This document shows positions 7,238-14,746 of a DNA stretch of 36,077 nucleotides, in pieces. Source of the DNA: JAJXTN01 sp038230895 (GTDB lineage Bacteria; Patescibacteriota; Saccharimonadia; Saccharimonadales; UBA4665); the NCBI GenBank assembly GCA_038230895.1, contig JBBRMJ010000011.1:1-36077 (forward strand), given 5' to 3'. Each line of letters begins with the position of its first letter. The first letter of the stretch is position 1. The translations under genes were made by a program, and so were the position numbers. Below the pieces are notes generated by a model that ran no database searches, had not been told where the DNA came from, and saw only the letters and a program-made list of their open reading frames with translations.

Positions 7238-8746
7238 TCAGACTTTTGGCAAAGCGGGGAAGGTGTGCATGACTGGAACGCAGATATTGCGGTCTTTCCA
7301 GATGACCTCGCTAAATTCATAGCGCCACATTGATAGATTCAGCAAAGCGATATCATACAGCACCGCAAACGGCAGCAAGACATAGCCCCGCGAAACGGGC
7401 TGACGATACGTGAGATTGACGATGCTGGCGTAGGTATAAAGTTGTGGGAAACAAGCAAGCGCGCTCAACACCCCCAGGAGCCAGTTCCCCGTGATGAAAC
7501 TACCAAACAAGGTAATGAAAGGAGCTATTAAAATGGAGAATTCGGCCAGCGTCACTAAGGCCGTCAGTTCAGGGCGTCGATGTAATTGAGGGTAGCGCAT
7601 CCGGATAGCAGTGCTCCGCTGTTCGTCAAGGCTCTTCAAACATTGCAAACCAATGCCAGCATCACTCTGCATGAAAGAGTAACCGTCATCACGTTTGGCG
7701 GTCTGTCGCGCGAAATAGCTCTCTGGGCTCGAGGAATGGGTCACAGCCTGGAAACCTCCACTTGCCATCAACGCTTGACGGGTAATAAGCCAACACGTGC
7801 TGAGTACTGGTGGCCGGTTGAACCAACGGCGTGGTAAGGCCAATTCCCAGGCGTAGCGACTCGGTTGGACCAATAGCGATTCCAGTCCCCAGCGGCTGTC
7901 GGGTAATCGATTGGCTGGGATAAGGCTGAGCATGCTTTTTTTCTTCTGTAACATTATCTCCACGAGATTACGAAGGGATTCTGGCGAGAAGCGGACGTCG
8001 ACCCCGCAAAAGAGCAACACATCGCCGCTGGATGCAACTCGGAGCTGTTCATAGGCGTAATTCTTTGCCAGCCAGTGCTCGGGTGGTACCTCGCCGGCGA
8101 TGAAACGTACACCATCGTGTGCGAAGCCACGAATAATCTCCGGTGTTCGGCGCTCCTGCGAGCAGTCATCAAGCACCAAAATCTCTAACTTTGGGTAGTT
8201 ACAGCTGATCAAGGAACGTAGGCATTCCTCCAGATCGGCGGTTTCATTCCGAGCCGGTATGGCTACGGTGAGGGTTGGTAAATCGCGGTCAGCATAACGG
8301 TTAAGGACGGCTGGTGGCTGCGTTTTACGCAACTGGCGTCTGGCTGAAGCCGCAACCACTCCGGCAGCTAGCACCTGTGCAACTGCAACCAGGTATAACC
8401 AGCTAGTGGTTCGAAGCTGAAAATGGTATGTAAGTAGCTCAGCCGCGAATACGACCAATTGCATACAGATGAGCCACAAACTCGCCTGGCGTGCGGTGTG
8501 AAACAGGCGATCAGCCTGGGTGCGGGCCTCAATCAGTCGGAAGAGATTGATGACACGATAGGCACTGAAAAACAACAGCAGAAATGTCCAGAATGCGTGA
8601 TTGGTTATGATGAGAGCCACACTGGCAATTGGCAGACTAGTTATCAATAACCAGGCAAATCCTACCCGCCACCGCCACACGACTGGCAACCACAGCAACA
8701 ATTCCAACAAAGTAATAACTCCAAGAGCCATAAGCGTAAGCAGCAT
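7238..8746 (-). CDS. Membrane-bound family 2 glycosyltransferase
   Basis: 502 aa from the ATG at 8746. The N-terminal part has about four hydrophobic segments. A GT-A glycosyltransferase domain follows: LTVAIPARNETADLEECLRS (donor-binding start), ILVLDDCS, and CGVDVRF in the DxD position. The C-terminal part has further membrane segments (SILIAPFITLFGSFITGNWL and YVLLPFAVLYDIALLNL). The layout resembles CrtQ-like and other polyprenyl/lipid-linked GT2 enzymes, so a lipid or envelope glycosylation role is likely; acceptor unknown. A TATAGT box ends 6 nt before 8746, so I prefer this start to an in-frame ATG at 8800 that would precede the promoter. Confidence 0.85.
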   Translation of the reverse strand: MLLTLMALGVITLLELLLWLPVVWRWRVGFAWLLITSLPIASVALIITNHAFWTFLLLFFSAYRVINLFRLIEARTQADRLFHTARQASLWLICMQLVVFAAELLTYHFQLRTTSWLYLVAVAQVLAAGVVAASARRQLRKTQPPAVLNRYADRDLPTLTVAIPARNETADLEECLRSLISCNYPKLEILVLDDCSQERRTPEIIRGFAHDGVRFIAGEVPPEHWLAKNYAYEQLRVASSGDVLLFCGVDVRFSPESLRNLVEIMLQKKKSMLSLIPANRLPDSRWGLESLLVQPSRYAWELALPRRWFNRPPVLSTCWLITRQALMASGGFQAVTHSSSPESYFARQTAKRDDGYSFMQSDAGIGLQCLKSLDEQRSTAIRMRYPQLHRRPELTALVTLAEFSILIAPFITLFGSFITGNWLLGVLSALACFPQLYTYASIVNLTYRQPVSRGYVLLPFAVLYDIALLNLSMWRYEFSEVIWKDRNICVPVMHTFPALPKV

Positions 8747-8752
8747 CTTGTT

Positions 8753-8758
8753 ACTATA
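8753..8758 (-). promoter_or_regulatory. -10 box 6 nt before the GT2 gene
   Basis: TATAGT on the minus strand ends 6 nt before the ATG at 8746, with no room for an RBS. It is divergent from the secE promoter, 24 nt away. Confidence 0.5.
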
Positions 8759-8781
8759 GCAAATACTCCCACTCCAGCAGC

Positions 8782-8810
8782 TTGACCAGTGGTCAGTCAC
8801 ATGCTAGACT
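8782..8810 (+). promoter_or_regulatory. Promoter of the secE-nusG operon
   Basis: TTGACC, a 17-nt spacer and TAGACT. Predicted start of transcription is around 8817, a few nucleotides before a strong hairpin. The -35 is overlapped by a perfect interrupted palindrome, TGACCA-G-TGGTCA (8783-8795), which could be an operator. Confidence 0.65.
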
Positions 8811-8821
8811 TGACTTCAGTG

Positions 8822-8846
8822 GCCTACAAATATATGTAGGCTTTTT
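8822..8846 (+). terminator. Intrinsic-terminator-like hairpin in the secE leader
   Basis: GCCTACA, a 6-nt loop and TGTAGGC are followed by TTTTT. It sits between the predicted transcription start (about 8817) and secE, so it is either a leader attenuator or a 5'-end stabilising hairpin. It could also catch transcription coming from upstream, but the genes upstream run the other way. The following TTTGGCCAAATGGCC offers an alternative GGCC pairing. Confidence 0.55.
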
Positions 8847-8893
8847 GTTTGGCCAAATGGCCGAGAAACTAACCGTGGGAGTGATCAACAGAT

Positions 8894-9313
8894 ATGGCTG
8901 ACAAACCAGCTGAGCAAGCAAAACGCCGAGTCAAAAACCCTGAAACTTTTCGTGAACGGGCCTTAAAAGCTGGTGAGGCGACTGACAAGCCTGGCAAAAT
9001 CGCTCGTATACGCAGTGCTGGCAATAAGGTTACGACGCCGGTAACTGGTCCAGTTAGTCGTGGTTGGCGCAAAGTATTTAGCGTCCAGCCCTTCAAATTT
9101 ATCGCCAAGTTATTCCACTGGATCGGTTTAGTTCTGGTGCCTCGCTACCTCCGAAATAGCTGGAAAGAGCTTCGTCTTGTTACGTGGCCTTCACGCCGGC
9201 AATCTCGACAGCTCACGTCTGCAGTCTTGGTTTTCGCCCTTGTGTTCGGTGCCGTAATTGCCGTCGTGGACTATGGACTCGATAAACTCTTTAGAAACAT
9301 TTTACTTAAATAA
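8894..9313 (+). CDS. secE: Preprotein translocase subunit SecE
   Basis: 139 aa. The C-terminal part is a canonical SecE: the amphipathic YLRNSWKELRLVTWPSRRQS followed by a single transmembrane helix (about 110-131, SAVLVFALVFGAVIAVVDYG). SecE clamps SecY in the SecYEG protein-export channel. Single-helix SecE proteins are usually about 60-70 aa; this one has an N-terminal basic, low-complexity extension of roughly 75 residues (PAEQAKRRVKNP and similar). Upstream of the ATG, GGGAG is 12 nt away, longer than usual. It is followed by nusG, the classic order. Confidence 0.93.
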   Translation: MADKPAEQAKRRVKNPETFRERALKAGEATDKPGKIARIRSAGNKVTTPVTGPVSRGWRKVFSVQPFKFIAKLFHWIGLVLVPRYLRNSWKELRLVTWPSRRQSRQLTSAVLVFALVFGAVIAVVDYGLDKLFRNILLK

Positions 9314-9328
9314 GGATTAGGGAATATT

Positions 9329-9877
9329 ATGATGAATACCAAGCGCTATGACACCAGCAAACAGTGGTACGCCATACACACTTACAGCGGCTATGAAGAA
9401 AAAGTTGCCGAAAGTATCCGCCAGCGGGCAGACTCCCTCGACATGGGCGACAAAATCTTCTCAGTCCTCGTGCCAAAAGAAAAAATGATTGAGATCAAGA
9501 ACGGCAAGCGTCGCGTCGTCGAAAAGCGTATCTTCCAAGGCTATGTACTTGTACAGATGAAGCTGAGCGAAGATGCCTGGTACATCGTCCGTAACACGCC
9601 TTCAGTCACCGGTTTCGTCGGTAGTGGTACTGATCCGACACCAATTGAACAGGACGAAATTGAGAAAATACAGAAGCGTATGGGTCTCGAACAGCCCAAG
9701 CACAAGATCGACTTTAACATCGGTGAAGTCGTTAATATCATCGACGGGCCTTTCAAGGGCTTCGATGGCAGTATCAACGAAATCGATGCCGCTAAGGGCA
9801 AACTCAAAGTTCTGGTCAACATGTTCGGTCGAGAAACCCCCGTCGAACTCGACGGCCTCCAGGTAAAGCGAGTCTAA
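9329..9877 (+). CDS. nusG: Transcription termination/antitermination factor NusG
   Basis: 182 aa. The NGN domain starts with WYAIHTYSGYEEKV and includes KRIFQGYVLVQMKLSEDAWY and VRNTPSVTGFVG. The C-terminal KOW domain has VNIIDGPFKGFDGSINEID. NusG binds RNA polymerase and couples it to Rho, NusE/S10 or the ribosome. Length and domain order are normal. Two ATGs (9329, 9332) are adjacent; AGGATTAGGG upstream is a good ribosome-binding site for the first. Lies 15 nt after secE. Confidence 0.96.
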   Translation: MMNTKRYDTSKQWYAIHTYSGYEEKVAESIRQRADSLDMGDKIFSVLVPKEKMIEIKNGKRRVVEKRIFQGYVLVQMKLSEDAWYIVRNTPSVTGFVGSGTDPTPIEQDEIEKIQKRMGLEQPKHKIDFNIGEVVNIIDGPFKGFDGSINEIDAAKGKLKVLVNMFGRETPVELDGLQVKRV

Positions 9878-9879
9878 GT

Positions 9880-10176
9880 ATGAGCAAACCCGAATTTGGC
9901 TCAGTTGAGGATTATACAAACGAAGCAAACATTGCTGAAAATTCTGGCAAGGGCTTGAGGAGAGTTGCCATTGGTTTCTCCGCGGTGAGCGGGGCAATGG
10001 GTGCGCTCAGTATTGAGATTTTGGTTGCTGGAGGCGAAACGCTTCTATACATGCCGATGACCATTGCAAGCGCAGCCTTATCGTTGTGGCAGGCTAATGA
10101 GGCATTTGACGATGTAAATATAGCCCACGATACCGCTCGATACTATCGTGAAGCGGCCTTTAGAGCTACCGAATAG
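9880..10176 (+). CDS. Small membrane protein between nusG and rplK, unknown
   Basis: 98 aa. It begins 2 nt after the nusG stop codon, so it is almost certainly cotranscribed and perhaps translationally coupled. A polar N-terminus is followed by two hydrophobic segments (about 28-50, VAIGFSAVSGAMGALSIEIL, and about 56-72, LLYMPMTIASAALSLW) and a polar C-terminus (DDVNIAHDTARYYREAAFRA). The position between nusG and rplK is normally empty or occupied only by a regulatory region. I recognise no family. Confidence 0.7.
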   Translation: MSKPEFGSVEDYTNEANIAENSGKGLRRVAIGFSAVSGAMGALSIEILVAGGETLLYMPMTIASAALSLWQANEAFDDVNIAHDTARYYREAAFRATE

Positions 10177-10294
10177 TCCTGTTCATAACTCTCTTGTAGC
10201 CGTTTAGTACAGAACAGTCGCTTGCAGATTAAATTATTACCACGGTGATGTAAATTAATGGTGCTGGTTAGCTTATAATTAATGGCTTTCTGTC

Positions 10295-10323
10295 TGGACT
10301 TACTTTCCTATAAATGGTACAAT
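10295..10323 (+). promoter_or_regulatory. Promoter of rplK
   Basis: TGGACT, 17 nt, TACAAT. Predicted transcript start about 10330 gives a leader of about 73 nt. A second, perfect TATAAT lies upstream at 10274-10279 but without a recognisable -35. The rest of the 226-bp gap after the 98-aa gene (10177-10402) shows no gene; a CCGG-CCGG pairing around 10343-10358 is the only fold I see in the leader. Autogenous L1/L11 control cannot be confirmed. Confidence 0.5.
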
Positions 10324-10402
10324 TAACAGGTTACGCACGTTATGTCCGGCAGCTTCACCGGTTGTGCAAATACTAATTGTTAATAAAAGGTGAGTTTGAA
10401 TC

Positions 10403-10831
10403 ATGGCAAAAGTTGTAAAAGCTAATTTAAAGATGAAAATTAAGGGCGGCCAAGCTAGTGCCGCGCCACCGGTGGGTAGTACCCTCGGGCAATACGGTGT
10501 GAACATGATGGACTTCATTGGTCCCTTCAACGAGTCCACTAAAGACATGATGGGACAAACCGTCACGGTGCACATCGCGGTTTACGAAGATAAGACAATG
10601 TCATTCCGCGTCGTTGGCCTGCCAACAGACGACCGTATTCGTGATGCCTTGGGTATCAAAAAGGGTTCAGGCAAGCCCAACAGTGAGAAGATTGCTAAGA
10701 AGCTAACCCAGGCCCAATTGACCAAGATTGCCGAAGAAAAAGCTCATGACATGAATGCTGACGACGTCGAAGCCATTAAGAAGATGGTTGCTGGCACCGC
10801 CCGCAGTATGGGTGTTGAGGTGGAAGGCTAA
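10403..10831 (+). CDS. rplK: Ribosomal protein L11
   Basis: 142 aa. It begins AKVVKANLKMKIKGGQASAA with the conserved PPVGSTLGQYGVNMMDF region; the C-terminal domain has KKGSGKPNSEKIAKKLT and GTARSMGVEV. L11 binds the 23S rRNA GTPase-associated centre. Length is standard. The RBS is AGGTGAG 8 nt before the ATG. Residues around P22/P23 (canonical sites for thiostrepton resistance) are the wild-type PP. Confidence 0.97.
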   Translation: MAKVVKANLKMKIKGGQASAAPPVGSTLGQYGVNMMDFIGPFNESTKDMMGQTVTVHIAVYEDKTMSFRVVGLPTDDRIRDALGIKKGSGKPNSEKIAKKLTQAQLTKIAEEKAHDMNADDVEAIKKMVAGTARSMGVEVEG

Positions 10832-10832
10832 T

Positions 10833-11156
10833 ATGGCATTTCCAGAGGGCTCACAGCCATTATTTTCGAGAGACACCCAAAACGACGGTGTACTACCCGG
10901 CCGAGCTTACCAACAACCAGGATCGGTACAACGATCTACGGCTGAGGCAGCAGGCGCTGATGCTTTAGGCTACAAGGCATTTCTCCAACGCTACAATGAA
11001 CTCACCCGATCGGCTATCACTGCTGACACATCAAGCGATAATTTTGGACTTGTTGACTTACTGAGCGAACTGGATGTGCTCGCTGACCAAAATCCGGGAC
11101 ACTTTGAACATTTACTACGGATACAAGAAGCCGATCAGCAGCTTGGATTGTCCTAA
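10833..11156 (+). CDS. Small soluble protein between rplK and rplA, unknown
   Basis: 107 aa from the ATG one nucleotide after the rplK stop. GGAAGG at the end of rplK lies 5 nt upstream, so it has a good RBS and is coupled to rplK. The N-terminal 40 residues look disordered (rich in G, Q, S, P); the rest is predicted helical with acidic clusters (FGLVDLLSELDVLADQ). No membrane segment or known motif. A gene at this position separates rplK from rplA, which are normally adjacent. Confidence 0.7.
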   Translation: MAFPEGSQPLFSRDTQNDGVLPGRAYQQPGSVQRSTAEAAGADALGYKAFLQRYNELTRSAITADTSSDNFGLVDLLSELDVLADQNPGHFEHLLRIQEADQQLGLS

Positions 11157-11213
11157 AGATTAATTTAATTTGTGGGAGGCCTGAACAGCCGTTCGCACCA
11201 CGAAAGGATAGAT

Positions 11214-12212
11214 ATGGCAGAAGCCAAAAAGAAAGCAAGTACTAAGAAAGTTATCAAACAGGCTGATGAAGTGGCCGAAACCGCACCAATCGACGCGGTT
11301 ATGCCCGAAATTGTGGAAACTGCTCATGATGCCTCTGTTGAGGAAGCCACAGAAACAGTGGATGACACGACGGAAAAGGTTACCGCCAAGGCTGGCAAAC
11401 GCAGCGCAAAAGCTCTCGAGGCTGTTGAAGCCAAAGAAGCCAAGGAAGAACGCAAAGCAGCCGCTCATGATGGCGACGAGACTGATAAGCCCAAAGCGCC
11501 AGCACCGAAGACACGCAGCCTATTGGAGCGTCGTTCAAAAGGCTTCAGAAAAAGTGCCGAGGCTCTGGAAACCGGCAAAGTCTACACTATTGAAGAAGCC
11601 GTCAATTTGGCCAAGCAAACGAGCCATGTCAAATTCGACGCTACCGTCGAACTCCACGTCAACCTCAATGTCGATCCGCGTCAAGCCGATCAAAACATCC
11701 GCGATAACCTGGTTCTCCCATCTGGTAGCGGCAAAACCGTCGTCATTGCAGTCCTTACGGATGATGCTGCAGCTGCCAAAAAAGCAGGTGCTGATATCGC
11801 CGGTAATGACGACTTCCTCGCGACACTGGAAAAGGGCGCTACTAATTTCGATATATTGATTGCAACGCCAGCCCTAATGCCCAAGCTCGGCAAATACGCC
11901 CGAACCCTTGGCCCGCGTGGTCTGATGCCTAATCCTAAGAGTGGAACCGTTACAACCGACGTTGCTAAGGCCGTCGCTGAAGCCAAAGCCGGTCGTGTCG
12001 AATACCGTGTCGATAGCACTGGTATCATCCACCTCGGTGTTGGCAAGGTCAGCTTTACCGCACCACAGCTACTTGAGAACGTCAACGCTGTGTTAACTAG
12101 TGTCAAAGGCAACAAGCCAGCGAGCATCAAGAACGCCTACTTCAAGACCGTCCATCTGACAACTTCCATGGGGCCATCAATTGCCGTGGATTTGGCCAGC
12201 GTTAACCAATAA
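11214..12212 (+). CDS. rplA: Ribosomal protein L1 with a long charged N-terminal extension
   Basis: 332 aa from the ATG at 11214, which follows AAAGGAT by 6 nt (an upstream GTG at 11172 is in frame but lacks such a site). The L1 core starts near residue 101 (RSLLERRSKGFRKSAEAL) and contains the hallmark TLGPRGLMPNPKSGTVT and the C-terminal LTTSMGPSIAVD. Normal bacterial L1 is about 230 aa; here about 100 residues rich in Ala, Lys and Glu precede the core. L1 forms the ribosome stalk at the E site and often represses its own operon. The extension is likely disordered, and its role is unknown. Confidence 0.95.
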   Translation: MAEAKKKASTKKVIKQADEVAETAPIDAVMPEIVETAHDASVEEATETVDDTTEKVTAKAGKRSAKALEAVEAKEAKEERKAAAHDGDETDKPKAPAPKTRSLLERRSKGFRKSAEALETGKVYTIEEAVNLAKQTSHVKFDATVELHVNLNVDPRQADQNIRDNLVLPSGSGKTVVIAVLTDDAAAAKKAGADIAGNDDFLATLEKGATNFDILIATPALMPKLGKYARTLGPRGLMPNPKSGTVTTDVAKAVAEAKAGRVEYRVDSTGIIHLGVGKVSFTAPQLLENVNAVLTSVKGNKPASIKNAYFKTVHLTTSMGPSIAVDLASVNQ

Positions 12213-12245
12213 TCGATTCGCTAGCTCAGTTATCGTCATTCATGG

Positions 12246-12251
12246 CATACT
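12246..12251 (+). promoter_or_regulatory. -10 box 6 nt before the thymidylate-kinase-like gene
   Basis: CATACT ends 6 nt before the ATG at 12258 (3 nt before the ATG at 12255). The spacing matches other leaderless candidates and favours the second ATG as start. Confidence 0.4.
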
Positions 12252-12257
12252 AAAATG

Positions 12258-12911
12258 ATGCAAGTTGATTCTAAAACGGTGCCGGGTGGTCTTGTCATCG
12301 TCTTCGAAGGTCTGGATGGTGTTGGCAAAACGACACAACTCGACTTGACCAAACAAGCCTTGGAGGCTGCAGGTTGGCTCGTCTATAGCGGTCGCTCGCA
12401 TGGCGGTACACCGATCGGCGAACAATTACGTTCAGTCTCGCATTCTGACACTCCTCGTCCTCCATTGACGGACCTTTATATATCCTTTGCCATGCATGCG
12501 GCCTTAGCCGAGGAGTTAGCATCGCAGCGTCTCCAGGGAGCCATCTGCCTGATTGACCGTGGCGCACTGTCAAATGCCGCGTACCAGCTCTATGGCGGAG
12601 GCTTGCTTGATAGTCTTGGTTGGGGTGTGATAGACAGCGAAATATACGTTTATAACAGCGAGCTCACGCCGTTATATCAGGCACCGGTAGCCGTGGCCTT
12701 AGCTCGAGCTCAATCAAAAACTGGTGGAAATGCCGACTATTTCGGATCCAAGCCGGCGAATTACTTCGAAAAAGTGAACCGAGGCTACCAGGATGCCGCG
12801 CGTCGGTATGAACTACCCCTTATTGATGCCAACCGATCGGCTGAGCTGGTGCAAGTCGATACTATGCAGGCTGTTCAGGCGGCCATCGAGGCCAAGCTCA
12901 AGACTATTTGA
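12258..12911 (+). CDS. Thymidylate-kinase-like protein
   Basis: 217 aa (218 if the overlapping ATG at 12255 is used). P-loop EGLDGVGKTTQ at 17-27, an HGGTPIGEQLR segment in the place of the usual REPGGT-x-GE-x-IR, a DRGALSNAAYQ segment in the place of the DR-Y/F-xxS-xxAYQ motif, and a lid-like DYFGSKPANYFEKVNRGY before the last helices. The fold is that of dTMP kinase (dTMP to dTDP), but two nucleotide-base contacts are altered, so it may have another substrate or reduced activity. A second kinase of this family is fused to ThyX 2.5 kb downstream. The 3' end overlaps the convergent MprF-like gene by 8 nt. Confidence 0.8.
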   Translation: MQVDSKTVPGGLVIVFEGLDGVGKTTQLDLTKQALEAAGWLVYSGRSHGGTPIGEQLRSVSHSDTPRPPLTDLYISFAMHAALAEELASQRLQGAICLIDRGALSNAAYQLYGGGLLDSLGWGVIDSEIYVYNSELTPLYQAPVAVALARAQSKTGGNADYFGSKPANYFEKVNRGYQDAARRYELPLIDANRSAELVQVDTMQAVQAAIEAKLKTI

Positions 12912-14601
12912 CGCGCATGGCACGCATCAGTGCATTCGTGGTCCTGGTGAAGCCTCGCAACCCACCCTGGTAGGCAATATAGCGGTCACGCCAGACTGGT
13001 TCGTATTTGACCTTGAAGCGATACAGGCCACTAAAGGAGTAAAAGCGATCGCCATTGGCATAAGCAAAGCGCAGAACACCATCAATCAGGCTTTTTCCAT
13101 CCTCATCAACCTCATCGAGCCCGACAAGCGGGCACAGCCCGAGGTTGAGTCTCTGGTAACCCTGTGCTTGTAAGTGGCTGATGAAATTAAGTAACAAGAA
13201 GTCGTTGATGTTACCGAGACTGGCCGAGGTGTGACGCAACATATCAAAAGTAGCTTCTTCGCGGTCAAAATGAGCTGGTAATTGATTGATAAACGCCTGG
13301 ATGGTGCCAGCGGCATCACGTGCGACCATGACCGGGCATTGCTGAATATAGGGTGTACTGTAATAACCCATAGCAAAGCCTCGCTCCGTCCGTCCGCCAG
13401 CGGCCAGCCATTCATCCGAAATAACACGTAAACGCTGAACCACTGCGTCATGATGCGGTGGCAGTAGCATTTCACAGCTCACATTTTGCTTGGTGAATTT
13501 ATTAGAAATATGGCGAAAATATTTGTTGCGAGCGACCTCAGTTTGGAACCGTTCAATTTCCACCACGGCTTCTTGCCCAATCCGTTGCAAACTATAGCCC
13601 TGCCGCTCGTACAGTCTCCGATGATTGTCCTGGACATGGATGAAGGCCGGCAGCCAACCATTGCCATAGCACAGGTTTTGGAAGCTCTGTAATAAGGTCT
13701 TGAATCGATGCGGGTCACCAGCTGGATCGCCGAGTGACAAGGCCACGCCGCGGTAGACGTGGAGCGCAAGGCCACTTTTACGGGTTTCATCAAAAAAATA
13801 TTGCTTGTCTTGGGGCCAAAGCTTGAAGAAATCCTCACTCGGTGCAGGATGGCGTTCTAACAATTCCAGCATCTGCTGTCGATTGGCAGTTTGATCACTG
13901 AAACGCGAACGCAGCGGCTGGAACAGCGATAAAACAGCGTAGCCAACTGCCGCAATGCTCACAAATGTCAGGGAGCTAACGAATAATTTTGCCCGTTTCG
14001 TGTAAGGGTGTAGTGGACGGTCAGTCGTCAAATCAAACTGGTCTATGGTGTAGTGTGCAGCGCTTGAAGTTCTGATTTCTTGATGAAAGTCGGACTTATC
14101 CAGCAAAGAAAACCCGACGACACCATATACGAAAGCAACCACCAGGATAATGAGCGAGAACCGTGCGGCCCAGCGAAAACCTTGGATATCACTACGGACG
14201 ACGAACTCCCGCTGGGCTGCGAACAATAGACCAATTATTGCCAATGGTAGCACTGCAACACGCACAAATTGCAGTATATCTATATCTCGTATACCGGCGG
14301 CACCAACCACATTGGCAAAACCTAAGCCCAGATAGAATGAATAGGCCAGTACCGTAACCAGCCAAGCGATTCGTTTCCGACGTCGAAGCTGAGCACTGAG
14401 GTAGAGCAGGCTAAGTCCAACCATCAGAGGTAAATCAATGACCAGAGCCGACTGTATCGAGCCGTGATGCAGCGCTAGCTGATCTAACAACGTGGTCGCG
14501 AGGATGAAGACTGCGTGGCTCGCGACAACTATCGCCACAAACGGTACGGCAAACAGACGCGTCACGCGTAGCTGGCGGTACAAAGCAGTAACTGTGGACA
14601 T
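12904..14601 (-). CDS. MprF-like membrane protein with DUF2156 aminoacyl-lipid synthase domain
   Basis: 565 aa from the ATG at 14601. About six hydrophobic segments in the first 240 residues (for example FAVPFVAIVVASHAVFIL and FSLIILVVAFVYGVVGFSLL) precede a soluble C-terminal GNAT-like DUF2156 domain. That domain has VALSLGDPAGDP, FIHVQDNHRRLYERQGY and NINDFLLLNFI, as in phosphatidylglycerol lysyltransferases (MprF/LysX). Such enzymes transfer an amino acid from aminoacyl-tRNA to a membrane lipid and change surface charge. Full-length MprF has about 14 helices; this version has a shorter membrane part. The specific amino acid is unknown. Start chosen because TACAAT lies 8 nt upstream; the in-frame ATG at 14643 lies upstream of that box. 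Confidence 0.83.
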   Translation of the reverse strand: MSTVTALYRQLRVTRLFAVPFVAIVVASHAVFILATTLLDQLALHHGSIQSALVIDLPLMVGLSLLYLSAQLRRRKRIAWLVTVLAYSFYLGLGFANVVGAAGIRDIDILQFVRVAVLPLAIIGLLFAAQREFVVRSDIQGFRWAARFSLIILVVAFVYGVVGFSLLDKSDFHQEIRTSSAAHYTIDQFDLTTDRPLHPYTKRAKLFVSSLTFVSIAAVGYAVLSLFQPLRSRFSDQTANRQQMLELLERHPAPSEDFFKLWPQDKQYFFDETRKSGLALHVYRGVALSLGDPAGDPHRFKTLLQSFQNLCYGNGWLPAFIHVQDNHRRLYERQGYSLQRIGQEAVVEIERFQTEVARNKYFRHISNKFTKQNVSCEMLLPPHHDAVVQRLRVISDEWLAAGGRTERGFAMGYYSTPYIQQCPVMVARDAAGTIQAFINQLPAHFDREEATFDMLRHTSASLGNINDFLLLNFISHLQAQGYQRLNLGLCPLVGLDEVDEDGKSLIDGVLRFAYANGDRFYSFSGLYRFKVKYEPVWRDRYIAYQGGLRGFTRTTNALMRAMRVK

Positions 14602-14609
14602 TGCTACGT

Positions 14610-14615
14610 ATTGTA
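14610..14615 (-). promoter_or_regulatory. -10 box 8 nt before the MprF-like gene
   Basis: TACAAT on the minus strand ends 8 nt before the ATG at 14601; no RBS between them. Confidence 0.4.
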
Positions 14616-14692
14616 CTAGAGTCGGACCAGCTGCGCTAAGCATAAGCAGTCATAAAACACCTATTTGCGTAAATATCACATTATTATTATGC

Positions 14693-14722
14693 TTGCCTTA
14701 TTCGACACGGGTCATCTAGAAT
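14693..14722 (+). promoter_or_regulatory. Promoter of dcd
   Basis: TTGCCT, 18 nt, TAGAAT, then a short leader with a strong GGAGGG ribosome-binding site 6 nt before the ATG at 14747. This operon uses a conventional leader, in contrast to the divergent MprF-like gene. Confidence 0.6.
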
Positions 14723-14746
14723 AAGAGCATACCTGGAGGGTAAAAA

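Noticed and set aside
10324..10402. L1-binding operator in the rplK leader
   Set aside because: Only a weak CCGG pairing is visible and I cannot match it to the 23S rRNA L1 site.
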